A stretch of 64,000 nucleotides of DNA, taken from assembly GCF_002007235.1 (NCBI RefSeq), contig NZ_MUHW01000003.1, forward strand, positions 62,001-126,000. The letters run 5' to 3'. Source of the stretch: Oribacterium sp. C9 (GTDB taxonomy: Bacteria; Bacillota; Clostridia; Lachnospirales; Lachnospiraceae). Positions 1 through 7,211 of the stretch are shown piece by piece (the stretch's first letter is position 1; the number at the start of each line of letters is the position of its first letter). Both the position numbers and the translations under genes were made by a program. The notes under the pieces are model-generated. The model saw nothing but the letters and a program-made list of their open reading frames with translations. It had not been told where the DNA came from and did no database searches.

Positions 1-1098
1 TCCCAGTCTCTTCTCGCTCTTCTCGATGGCTTCCCAAAGTCCCTGAATATATGTTGCGCCAAGGGCTCTGTCGTAAAGTCCGTATCCCGGCATTACACCC
101 GGCTTGCCGACTTCATCCCAGATGTTACGTCCGTGGTCAGGTCTGATAGGTCCGTCGAAGCCTGTCTCATAAAGAGCGCGAACGATCTCGTACATATCGA
201 AGTTTCCGTCACTTGAAATGTGGCATGCCTCCTGGAAATCGTAGTTTTCACGTGATGTATCGTTGAATCTAAGGTTACGAACATGAGCGAAGTGTATACG
301 TCCCTTGAGTACACGGATCATATGTGGAAGGTCGTTCTCGAGATTTGTGCCGTATGAACCTGAACAGAAGGTCACGCCGTTGTGAACATCATCAACTGCC
401 TTCATAAGGCGAAGGATATTCTCCTCGGAATTGATGATTCTGGTTAGTCCGAATACTGACCATGCAGGATCATCCGGGTGAATAGCCATCTTGATGTCAT
501 ACTTGTTACATACAGGCATGATTGCCTTAAGGAAATATACGAGATTCTCGAAAAGTTTCTCGCCGTCTACATCCTTGTACATTGCGAAGAGATCATTGAG
601 CTTCGCCATACGCTCAGGCTCCCATCCAGGAAGAACTGTTCCCTGAGACATCTTCTCCATAGAAGCTGCAAGATCATCAGGATTGATGGCATCGATAGCC
701 TTCTGGTTATATGCAAGACCTGTTGAACCGTCTGCATTCTTACGCGCAAGCTCAGTTCTTGTCCAGTCAAATACAGGCATGAAGTTATAGCATACAAGGT
801 GAATGTCTTCTTTACCGAGGTTCTCAAGAGTCTGTATGTAATTCTCGATGTACATGTCACGATCCTTGTCACCTACCTTTATGGAATCGCAGACATTAAC
901 AGATTCGATACCGCTGATATGAAGTCCTGCAGCCTCGACCTCTTCCTTTAATGCGTGAATTCTCTCCTGTGACCATACCTCACCGGGTGTTGTGTCATAA
1001 AGAGTTGTGATAACTCCTGTTACGCCCGGAATCTGGCGGATCTGCTGTAAGGTTACAGAATCAAACTTTGATCCATACCAACGAAATGTCATTTCCAT
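1..1098 (-). CDS. uxuA: Mannonate dehydratase, 3' end cut by window edge
   Basis: UxuA removes water from D-mannonate to give 2-keto-3-deoxygluconate, the step linking glucuronate to the KDG pathway in the cytoplasm. The protein opens MEMTFRWYGSKFDSVTL and contains GVTGVITTLYD, AIHPDDP, HFAHVRN and RPDHGRN, all typical of the TIM-barrel UxuA family and its metal-binding His/Asp residues. The ATG at 1098 is preceded by GGAG about 7 nt upstream; a second ATG six bases later is less well spaced. 366 codons are present and the frame runs off base 1, so only a short C-terminal piece is missing. It is divergent from the GntR regulator, and a promoter and candidate operator lie between them. Identity is firm. 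Confidence 0.95.
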   Translation of the reverse strand, partial: MEMTFRWYGSKFDSVTLQQIRQIPGVTGVITTLYDTTPGEVWSQERIHALKEEVEAAGLHISGIESVNVCDSIKVGDKDRDMYIENYIQTLENLGKEDIHLVCYNFMPVFDWTRTELARKNADGSTGLAYNQKAIDAINPDDLAASMEKMSQGTVLPGWEPERMAKLNDLFAMYKDVDGEKLFENLVYFLKAIMPVCNKYDIKMAIHPDDPAWSVFGLTRIINSEENILRLMKAVDDVHNGVTFCSGSYGTNLENDLPHMIRVLKGRIHFAHVRNLRFNDTSRENYDFQEACHISSDGNFDMYEIVRALYETGFDGPIRPDHGRNIWDEVGKPGVMPGYGLYDRALGATYIQGLWEAIEKSEKRLG

Positions 1099-1129
1099 AA
1101 TGTATTCTCCTTTATATTACGCCTAAAAG

Positions 1130-1138
1130 TGTATACCA
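1130..1138 (+). promoter_or_regulatory. Candidate GntR-regulator operator, uxuA side
   Basis: TGTATACCA (TGGTATACA on the uxuA strand) lies about +9 to +17 from the predicted uxuA start site, where a bound repressor would block elongation. The core resembles the TGGTATACCA palindrome known for UxuR/ExuR-type FCD regulators. The same nonamer recurs at 1355 and 1427. Assignment to the adjacent regulator is inference. Confidence 0.55.
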
Positions 1139-1153
1139 GTTTTTACGAAGCTA

Positions 1154-1182
1154 ATGTTAAATCCTATTTCCTGTGATGTCAA
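1154..1182 (-). promoter_or_regulatory. Sigma-A-type promoter of uxuA
   Basis: On the minus strand, TTGACA (1182-1177) and TAACAT (1159-1154) are separated by 17 bp. The expected start near 1147 leaves a leader of about 48 nt before the uxuA ATG. The candidate operator at 1130-1138 falls just downstream of that start. Confidence 0.7.
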
Positions 1183-1354
1183 TGCTGTTTTTTGACTTTT
1201 TTGCATTAATTTCGAGCGATAACGAACAGGATTTAGTTGAATTGGTACAATGTTTGCCGGTATATCCCTATGGGCATAAATAATATGGATCTTGAACCGG
1301 ACAGATGATATACAGCAGTCATCTGTGATATGAACGTCCATATAGTGGCTTATA

Positions 1355-1363
1355 TGTATACCA
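1355..1363 (+). promoter_or_regulatory. Candidate GntR-regulator operator, distal
   Basis: Second copy of TGTATACCA, upstream of the regulator's predicted -35 box and 72 bp before the copy at 1427. It could serve cooperative or looped binding. Confidence 0.45.
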
Positions 1364-1386
1364 CATGCTATGAATCAAGAGTTTAC

Positions 1387-1415
1387 TTGATTTCTTTCAG
1401 ATTTTATTTTATGTT
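1387..1415 (+). promoter_or_regulatory. Promoter of the GntR regulator
   Basis: TTGATT (1387-1392) and TATGTT (1410-1415) are separated by 17 bp. The start would fall near 1422, about 30 nt before the ATG, with a TGTATACCA copy immediately downstream. Confidence 0.5.
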
Positions 1416-1426
1416 TATTCTATATT

Positions 1427-1435
1427 TGTATACCA
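1427..1435 (+). promoter_or_regulatory. Candidate GntR-regulator operator, autoregulatory
   Basis: Third TGTATACCA, at about +6 to +14 of the regulator's predicted start. This mirrors the geometry of the copy at the uxuA promoter and suggests negative autoregulation. Confidence 0.5.
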
Positions 1436-1450
1436 GATTAAGAGGTTGAT

Positions 1451-2179
1451 ATGGAAACATCCACTACTGAAAACAGAGATACTGCCATCGAGGCACCTAA
1501 GCTTCCGGATGAGATACATTATTTCCTGTGGAACAGGATCGCGACTCTGGAATTAAAGCCGGGAGTCAAGCTCAGTGAGCTTGGACTCGCCGAACAGTTC
1601 AATTGCAGCCGTATCCCTGTAAGGGAAGCCGTAAGAAGGCTCAATGTAGAAGGGGCTTTGGACTCCCAGCCCCAGAGAGGCAGCTTTGTAAGCCGCATAG
1701 ATCTCAATGAAGTTAAACGTGTAAGGTATCTGCGTGAAGTCCTTGAAACCAGAATAGTCCTTGATGCATATGATGCAAATCTTTTGGGACCGCTGGTTCC
1801 TCTTCTTCGTGGTATGGTACGTGATCAGAAAAGCATGCTTTCCTTTAATGAGCTCGAGAAGCTTACAGATGCAGACACCCAGTTCCATGATTTTTTCTAT
1901 CATTTGGAAAACAAGGAGTTTGTTCAGGCACATACAGGAAGATATGATATCCACTATATCAGGGCACGACGTCTGGCTCTCGGTATAGAGCGGAGTGATA
2001 AGCAGCGATACGATGACAGCTTAAATGTTGTTCTCCAGCATGACCGGATGATAGATGCCATAGAAAACGGGAATCGTTCTGCTCTTGAGGACGAGCTCAT
2101 AAATCACTTCAGAAACATTAACCATACCCTTGAAGATATACTTCACAGGAACGAGTACTCAGATTATTTCCTTATATAG
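1451..2179 (+). CDS. GntR family, FCD-subfamily transcriptional regulator of hexuronate genes
   Basis: A 242-residue FadR/FCD-type regulator. Residues about 20-90 form the winged helix: the recognition segment reads CSRIPVREAVRRL, followed by the wing GSFVSRI. The rest is an all-helical FCD effector domain with the metal-ligand pattern DADTQFHDFFY and LQHDRMIDAI. Such regulators normally release DNA when they bind a sugar acid. It is divergent from uxuA and followed by an SDR oxidoreductase, so a UxuR/KdgR-like role is likely. The ATG is preceded by AAGAGG at a good distance. The family is certain; the effector (fructuronate, mannonate or KDG) cannot be read from sequence. Confidence 0.9.
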   Translation: METSTTENRDTAIEAPKLPDEIHYFLWNRIATLELKPGVKLSELGLAEQFNCSRIPVREAVRRLNVEGALDSQPQRGSFVSRIDLNEVKRVRYLREVLETRIVLDAYDANLLGPLVPLLRGMVRDQKSMLSFNELEKLTDADTQFHDFFYHLENKEFVQAHTGRYDIHYIRARRLALGIERSDKQRYDDSLNVVLQHDRMIDAIENGNRSALEDELINHFRNINHTLEDILHRNEYSDYFLI

Positions 2180-2326
2180 GGTTGGTTTTGATATCCGTTT
2201 TGATGAAGATCATGGCTGATATTTTGTTGAAAAATTCGTTTGTTGAGAAACTCTTTAACATGGCAGCGGATCAGCACAGTAAAATCACCCAAGTAATACC
2301 TTATAACCCTTTAAAAATTATTAAAT

Positions 2327-2355
2327 TTGACCATTTTTTATCGAAAAGGTATAAT
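2327..2355 (+). promoter_or_regulatory. Strong sigma-A promoter of the SDR gene
   Basis: TTGACC (2327-2332), a 17-bp spacer and a perfect TATAAT (2350-2355) lie within the 226-nt gap after the regulator. The start would be near 2362, giving a 44-nt leader. No TGTATACCA copy was seen here, so this gene may be controlled apart from uxuA. Nothing else was recognised between 2180 and 2326. Confidence 0.75.
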
Positions 2356-2405
2356 CGGAACTAATGAAAATATATCGTCAGTTACTGACAGGAAAGAGGT
2401 TTAGA

Positions 2406-3179
2406 ATGAAAGAGTATTTTGACTTAAAGGGTCAAGTTGCGATTGTTACCGGTTGCTCAACAGGTCTTGGAGTTCAGATGGCCAGGGCTTTGGCAAATCA
2501 GGGTGCAATTATCATTCCGGTTGCTCGTCGTCAGGAAAAGATCGAAGCCGTGGCTAAGGAACTTACTGAAGAGTTCGGTGTAGAGACATTACCTATCCGT
2601 TGCGATATTACAGATACAGAAGCAGTTGAATCATTGATCGATAAGGTTCTCGAGAAATTCGGAAGAATCGACATCGTTATCAACAACGCCGGTACAGGCG
2701 CTGTTGCTCCTGCAGAAGACATTACAGATGATCAGTTTGCTGACGAGATCAACATCGATCTTTTTGGTACCTTCAAGGTTGCACGTGCAGCTGCAAAGAA
2801 GGCTATGATCCCTGCAGGCTACGGACGTATCATCAACATCGCTTCCATGTATGGTCTCGTTGGCAACAAGATCGCTCCTGCAAGCCCATATCATGCCGCA
2901 AAGGGTGGTGTAGTCAACCTTACCAGAGCTCTTGCTGCTGAATGGGGCAAGCTCGGTATCACTGTCAACGCTATCTGCCCCGGATATTTCTGGACACCTC
3001 TTACCAAGGAAACTCTTGATTCCGAATGGTTCCAGGAGTATGCAAAGGCTTCTATTCCTATGGAGCGCTATGGTAGGGAAGGCGAACTTGATACAACAGC
3101 CCTTTTCCTGGCATCAAAGGCTTCAGGTTATGTAAACGGTGTTATGATCCCTGTTGACGGCGGATACACCTGTGTATGA
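2406..3179 (+). CDS. SDR-family oxidoreductase, probable sugar-acid (keto-hexonate) reductase
   Basis: A 257-residue classical short-chain dehydrogenase. The cofactor motif TGCSTGLG is at residues 15-22, NNAG at 93-96, and the catalytic Ser147, Tyr162 and Lys166 sit in IASMYG and YHAAK. It ends with the usual PVDGGYTCV. Overall it resembles gluconate 5-dehydrogenase / KduD-type enzymes. Next to uxuA it could reduce fructuronate to mannonate, in the way the SDR-type UxuB of Bacillus is thought to, or interconvert another keto-hexonate. The frame is open from 2364, but AGGAAAGAGG stands just before the ATG at 2406 and the strong promoter ends only at 2355, so 2406 is chosen. The substrate is inference. 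Confidence 0.85.
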   Translation: MKEYFDLKGQVAIVTGCSTGLGVQMARALANQGAIIIPVARRQEKIEAVAKELTEEFGVETLPIRCDITDTEAVESLIDKVLEKFGRIDIVINNAGTGAVAPAEDITDDQFADEINIDLFGTFKVARAAAKKAMIPAGYGRIINIASMYGLVGNKIAPASPYHAAKGGVVNLTRALAAEWGKLGITVNAICPGYFWTPLTKETLDSEWFQEYAKASIPMERYGREGELDTTALFLASKASGYVNGVMIPVDGGYTCV

Positions 3180-3216
3180 TGATCATCAGTACTGAACTTT
3201 CTTAATTTATATAGAA

Positions 3217-3252
3217 AAAATCCGGTAAGGCTATTCTGCTTTACCGGATTTT
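3217..3252. terminator. Bidirectional intrinsic terminator
   Basis: AAAATCCGGTAA (3217-3228) pairs with TTACCGGATTTT (3241-3252), with A/T runs on both flanks. It serves the SDR gene on the plus strand and the convergent SPFH gene on the minus strand. Confidence 0.85.
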
Positions 3253-3276
3253 CTTTTGCTTATTTTTTAACGGAAG

Positions 3277-3310
3277 GACCTCTTCAGTAAGTTTCGTTAC
3301 TGAAGAGGTC
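3277..3310. repeat. Perfect 14-bp hairpin without U-tract
   Basis: GACCTCTTCAGTAA (3277-3290) and its exact complement (3297-3310) flank a 6-nt loop. It lies between the shared terminator and the SPFH stop codon. Neither flank is T-rich, so it is not a standard terminator. It may protect the SPFH transcript 3' end. Confidence 0.6.
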
Positions 3311-3335
3311 GAAATTCTTCATGATGCTGGAATCA

Positions 3336-4352
3336 TCATTTTACCGGCCTCTCGAGGAAGTCAGGTTCCTTGTGAATATCGGAATTCTCTTCCTGTGCTT
3401 TGGTCTTCACTCCGGCCTTTTCCTTTGAAGTCTCAAATGTTTCTGCTGCAACAGAAGCAAGTGACGCTACCTTGGTAAGGTCAGACGGGATAAAGATCTT
3501 TGTGGAATTACCATCCGCCACCTTTTCAAGGGTCTCAAGACTCTTGAGCTTGATGACAGAATCGTCTGCTCCTGCCTCTCTGATCATACGGATACCGTCC
3601 GCAGTCGCCTGTTGGATCTGACGGATGGCCTCTGCTCTACCGGCTGCCTTATCTATGAGGGCCTGCTTCTCTGCCTCTGCTTCGAGGATTCTCTTCCTCT
3701 TGTCTGCTTCTGCATCGAGAATAAGAGCCTCTTTATGACCTTCGGCCTTCAGGATATCAGACTGCTTGTGACCCTCAGCCTCAAGGATCTCAGCTCTCTT
3801 GTTTCTCTCTGCAGTTACCTGCTTTTCCATAGCCTGACGTACATCGGCGTTAGGAGTAAGTGACTTGATCTCTACTCTTCTGACAAGTACGCCCCAGTCA
3901 TCAGTAGCCTCATCGAGGACTGTTCTCATGGTTCCGTTGATTCTTTCTCTGGAAGTAAGAGCTTCATCGAGAGTCATCTCACCCACTACATTTCTAAGGG
4001 TGGTTGCCGCAAGAAGCTCGATAGCCTTCTCAGGATTTGTTACACCGTATGCATATTTTTTGGGATTGTCATCGTTCTCACGTACTTTATAGAAGACAAC
4101 GCTGTCTACCTGCAGCATGACATTGTCCTTAGTGATAGCTTCGATGGCAGCAAAGTCACCTACCTGCTCCTTGACGTTTACACGTCTTGCAACTCTTTCA
4201 AAAAAAGGAATACGGAAATGCGGTCCTGCATACCATGTTGAATGATACTTACCCAGCACCTCAGTCACGTAAGCGAAGCCCTGCGGGACGATGACCAATG
4301 TTGATACCGCAGCGCCTATCAGGATGATAAAAAAGAATAAAACCAAAACCAT
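3336..4352 (-). CDS. SPFH/band 7 (stomatin/paraslipin-like) membrane protein
   Basis: A 338-residue protein with one N-terminal membrane segment (about residues 2-24). A band-7 domain follows (VPQGFAYVTEVLGKYHSTWYAGPHFRIPF onward), then a long Ala/Glu/Lys-rich helical region of repeated ILEAEGHK-type units (about 190-260) and a polar tail. The family organises membrane microdomains and often works with membrane proteases. The start is fixed by GGAGGGG four bases before the ATG. An NfeD-type partner, frequent beside this class, is absent; the neighbours are an SDR gene and a diguanylate cyclase. The family call is firm; the cellular target is unknown. Confidence 0.9.
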   Translation of the reverse strand: MVLVLFFFIILIGAAVSTLVIVPQGFAYVTEVLGKYHSTWYAGPHFRIPFFERVARRVNVKEQVGDFAAIEAITKDNVMLQVDSVVFYKVRENDDNPKKYAYGVTNPEKAIELLAATTLRNVVGEMTLDEALTSRERINGTMRTVLDEATDDWGVLVRRVEIKSLTPNADVRQAMEKQVTAERNKRAEILEAEGHKQSDILKAEGHKEALILDAEADKRKRILEAEAEKQALIDKAAGRAEAIRQIQQATADGIRMIREAGADDSVIKLKSLETLEKVADGNSTKIFIPSDLTKVASLASVAAETFETSKEKAGVKTKAQEENSDIHKEPDFLERPVK

Positions 4353-4630
4353 ATTACCCCTCCATCACAGCAAATGCTTTTTGATAATACTGAAAAATTA
4401 TCCAGTGATTTTTCATATTATCTTCACTGTTTTTTTAAATTTCTTTATTTATTTTAGCTGTTTTTTCAGCAAAAGTCATAAGCATGGTGTAAAATTATAA
4501 AATAATTCATGGTTTGTAAATAATATTAAATATTTTATGTTTTGCAGTGCTTTTAATCATTGCCCGGATGTAAGCGGTGCCACTAAAGCATTGTTATTAA
4601 ATTCACAAAGATAACTGATTATTTTAAATG

Positions 4631-4658
4631 TTGCTATATATTTTTTAAATAGTATAAT
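4631..4658 (+). promoter_or_regulatory. Candidate promoter of the GGDEF gene
   Basis: TTGCTA (4631-4636) and a perfect TATAAT (4653-4658) are separated by 16 bp in the AT-rich divergent gap 4353-4730. No convincing promoter was found for the opposite SPFH gene. Confidence 0.5.
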
Positions 4659-4730
4659 AGAAACAGTGATTTGTTGTACTTGCAAAGATAAAAAATCAGT
4701 ACTTTTTCACATTTTATTTCGGAGGGTCAT

Positions 4731-6416
4731 ATGAAGTATTTAAGCGAGCCCTATATTTCTATACAGACTAAGTTCGCCACTTTGATCCTCGCATGTATTT
4801 TCTTCACGATATTGGTCATTGGCGGTGTTGGTATAAGTACATCAGTTTATATACTTGATACCAATTCAACAAAGGTAATGAATGTCACCGCCCTTGATTC
4901 TGCAAGTAGTTTGAATAACAAGATGCAGAACATCATTCAGAATGCAGAAAAGAGCTCTTCCTACGCTCTTTCCAAGCTGAATGACTGGCGGGATCTAAAG
5001 GATCCCACGTTCAGACGTAGTTATATCAATGATATTGATGACGTATTTAACATCATCGCAAGCACTGAAGATATCATCTATTCCTATGGCATCCAGCTGA
5101 ATCCTGAGATTTCATCCAGCGATTCCAATGTTTATTACTACAGACCGGCAGGCGGAGAAGGCTTCGTTCAGGCAGATAAACTTGATCTGACGAAGTATGA
5201 TGAACAGGACAGTAAAGTCAGCTGGTACTATCAGGCAAAGGATGCGGGGACGGATATTTGGATAAAGCCACATTATGATGATGTATATAAGAGCTATGTC
5301 ATTTCTTATGTGAAGCCTATATATAAGGACGAAGTATTTATCGGCGTTGTAGGCATGAACATAGACTTTTCATATATCACCGAGTATGTGGACAGCATCA
5401 TGCCGTACGACGGAAGCATTGCCTTTCTGCTTGATACGAAGGGACATGTGGTATACCACAGATTTTACGATGCCGGTACGAATTTTGCGTCCCTGAGCCA
5501 GGACATAAGTAAAGTGACTCAGCGCATACGTACAGAAAACCACAACCAGGAGCTTGCCACACTGAACTGTCCGGATGGCGAAGAATGCTACAGGATCAGC
5601 TGGTACACCCTGAAAAACAAAATGAAGCTCGTGATCGCAGCTCCGTCTGAGTCCATAAATGCCGAGAGAATCATTCTCATGAAGCATATCGCCGCAGCTT
5701 CAGTTTTTATCACAGTGGTATTTTTCACTTTGACTATGGTCATGGTGCAGCATATCATACGTCCTATTCATAAGTTGCAGGAGTATGCTTCGGAGATAGC
5801 CGATGGAAAGCTCGATCTCATTCTGGAACCTGAGTCCAATGATGAGATTGGTGATCTGACTCTTAGCTTCACCAAAAACGCTCAGGCTTTGAAGGAATAT
5901 GTTGAGCAGATAAAGGTGCTTGCTTACAAGGATGCTCTTACAGGCACCAAAAGCAAGGCTGCATATCAGGAGTACCTCTTAAATGCGGAACGTATCATGC
6001 AGGACAGGAGCAAGCCTTTCTCCATCGTGGTTTTTGATGTGAATAACCTGAAAAAGATAAATGACGCATACGGACACACTTACGGTGATAAGTACATCAT
6101 CAACTGCTGTTACTGCTTCAGGAAGAATTTCATTCACAGCCCATTCTTCCGTATAGGCGGTGATGAGTTCGTTGTGTTCCTCTATGACAGCGAAGATTAC
6201 GAAAAGCGCTACAGTATACTGAAGGTCATTGAGCGTGAGATGTCAGAACAGAATGTTCCGAATAATCCGATTGAAAGCCGTATTTCAGCGGCGTATGGAA
6301 TAGCGGATTTCGATCCTGAAACTTCACCTGAACATATGCATTTTGCCCAGCTTTTTGATATTGCCGATGAGCGAATGTATCAAAAGAAAAAGGAAATGAA
6401 AGGGAGGGCCCTTTGA
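4731..6416 (+). CDS. Membrane diguanylate cyclase, Cache-HAMP-GGDEF
   Basis: A 561-residue sensor that should make cyclic di-GMP from two GTP. It has a first membrane helix (about 19-41), a large extracellular sensing domain of the Cache type (about 45-320, with the signature WYYQAKDAG, VISYVKPIY and GVVGMNIDFSYI), a second membrane helix (about 322-345), a HAMP linker (IIRPIHKLQEY, SNDEIGDL), and a GGDEF domain with intact RIGGDEFVVF. The upstream RxxD inhibitory site is not visible, so product feedback may be absent. GGAGG precedes the ATG. The gene is monocistronic with its own terminator. The ligand is unknown. Confidence 0.92.
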   Translation: MKYLSEPYISIQTKFATLILACIFFTILVIGGVGISTSVYILDTNSTKVMNVTALDSASSLNNKMQNIIQNAEKSSSYALSKLNDWRDLKDPTFRRSYINDIDDVFNIIASTEDIIYSYGIQLNPEISSSDSNVYYYRPAGGEGFVQADKLDLTKYDEQDSKVSWYYQAKDAGTDIWIKPHYDDVYKSYVISYVKPIYKDEVFIGVVGMNIDFSYITEYVDSIMPYDGSIAFLLDTKGHVVYHRFYDAGTNFASLSQDISKVTQRIRTENHNQELATLNCPDGEECYRISWYTLKNKMKLVIAAPSESINAERIILMKHIAAASVFITVVFFTLTMVMVQHIIRPIHKLQEYASEIADGKLDLILEPESNDEIGDLTLSFTKNAQALKEYVEQIKVLAYKDALTGTKSKAAYQEYLLNAERIMQDRSKPFSIVVFDVNNLKKINDAYGHTYGDKYIINCCYCFRKNFIHSPFFRIGGDEFVVFLYDSEDYEKRYSILKVIEREMSEQNVPNNPIESRISAAYGIADFDPETSPEHMHFAQLFDIADERMYQKKKEMKGRAL

Positions 6417-6447
6417 GTGATTCACTCGGGGCGCCACCCTTTTTTTG
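6400..6447 (+). terminator. Intrinsic terminator overlapping the GGDEF stop codon
   Basis: A G/C-rich imperfect hairpin centred on GAGTGATTCACTC (6415-6427), with outer GGGAGGG/CCACCC arms, is followed by seven T. The 5' arm lies inside the last codons of the cyclase gene. Confidence 0.7.
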
Positions 6448-6555
6448 TATCGTAAGCTATATAATTGATTGTTTACAAACATATAACCTCGAGTTATTTG
6501 AACCCCACGCAATACACCAATAATATATCTCTTATTCATAGTATTAGCTTCTATA

Positions 6556-6584
6556 TTGACGCATGGTTTTACCGATGTTACGAT
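6556..6584 (+). promoter_or_regulatory. Candidate promoter of the glycine-riboswitch transcript
   Basis: TTGACG (6556-6561) and TACGAT (6579-6584) have a 17-bp spacer. It lies about 120 nt before the riboswitch core. The rest of 6448-6700 is AT-rich with no gene seen. Confidence 0.4.
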
Positions 6585-6699
6585 TAGCAAACATAATATA
6601 TACGTAGAAGTTATTAGAAAAGTGGTTTGCGATATTTCTAAGTTATCGTTCCGATATAGGAGATATCCGGTATCCGTATGAAAGCTTTCTGCTTTTTAT

Positions 6700-6858
6700 G
6701 AGTACCTGCCTGCCGAAGGAGTAAAACTCTCAGGAGTCTGTAACAGACGGAGACTAATAACGGAGTAAACTCTGGAGAAGCTCTATACAGAGTGCCGAAG
6801 GTGCAAAGGCTCAGGATTATTCCTGCCCCAATCTCTCAGGCAAAAGGACAGAGAAGAT
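6700..6858 (+). promoter_or_regulatory. Glycine riboswitch, divergent first and canonical second aptamer
   Basis: The glycine aptamer hallmarks are directly readable. GCCGAAGGAGTAAAACTCTC (about 6712-6731) belongs to a first, shortened aptamer. A complete second copy runs from CTCTGGAGAAGCTC (6770) through GCCGAAGGTGCAAA to TCTCTCAGGCAAAAGGACAG (6833-6852). The first unit lacks the usual CAGGCAAAAGGAC end. The element lies upstream of a sodium:alanine/glycine symporter, a standard target of glycine riboswitches. Placement suggests glycine controls uptake or efflux. Identity is firm; the switch direction is not clear. Confidence 0.92.
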
Positions 6859-7211
6859 AAGAAAGTTTCGATTTGCGGATGTTCTCATATTTCATATCTA
6901 TCATGTTATATGGTTTGCTGCAAAGCGGATCATACATAAAGTGCTTCACCGCATTTCATGTCACGGTACATTCCCCGTACCTCTCTGTACTATGTCGGTC
7001 TATGCTTCATAGGTACCGGCGTTATCTTCACTGAGTTTTCAGTTATTCTATATCTGATTTTTTCCGTTTAGTTTTTTCTTCGTTCACATTGATTGTGTCT
7101 GAACAGTTACATCTTGAGTTGAGGAAATTTACACATCTTTTTTGTACATCGTTTATTTCTTCTTATTTCTTTAACCTCCACGAGTAAATCTATCAAGAGG
7201 GAGTATGAGTT
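6859..7211 (+). other. Long leader between riboswitch and symporter
   Basis: About 350 nt without a gene. Small hairpins can be drawn (for example GTACATTCCCCGTAC near 6966, and GCGG/CCGC arms between about 6920 and 6955), but no hairpin with a strong U-tract stands out, so the expression platform is not obvious. The symporter's GAGGGAG ribosome site ends the stretch. Confidence 0.5.

Noticed and set aside
2182-2364. 60-codon open frame after the GntR regulator
   Set aside because: No ribosome site, non-protein-like composition, and it overlaps the strong promoter of the SDR gene.
5450-5463. Perfect TGTGGTATACCACA palindrome resembling the UxuR-type operator
   Set aside because: It lies inside the diguanylate cyclase coding sequence, 4 kb from the uxu promoters, and encodes conserved protein sequence; probably chance.
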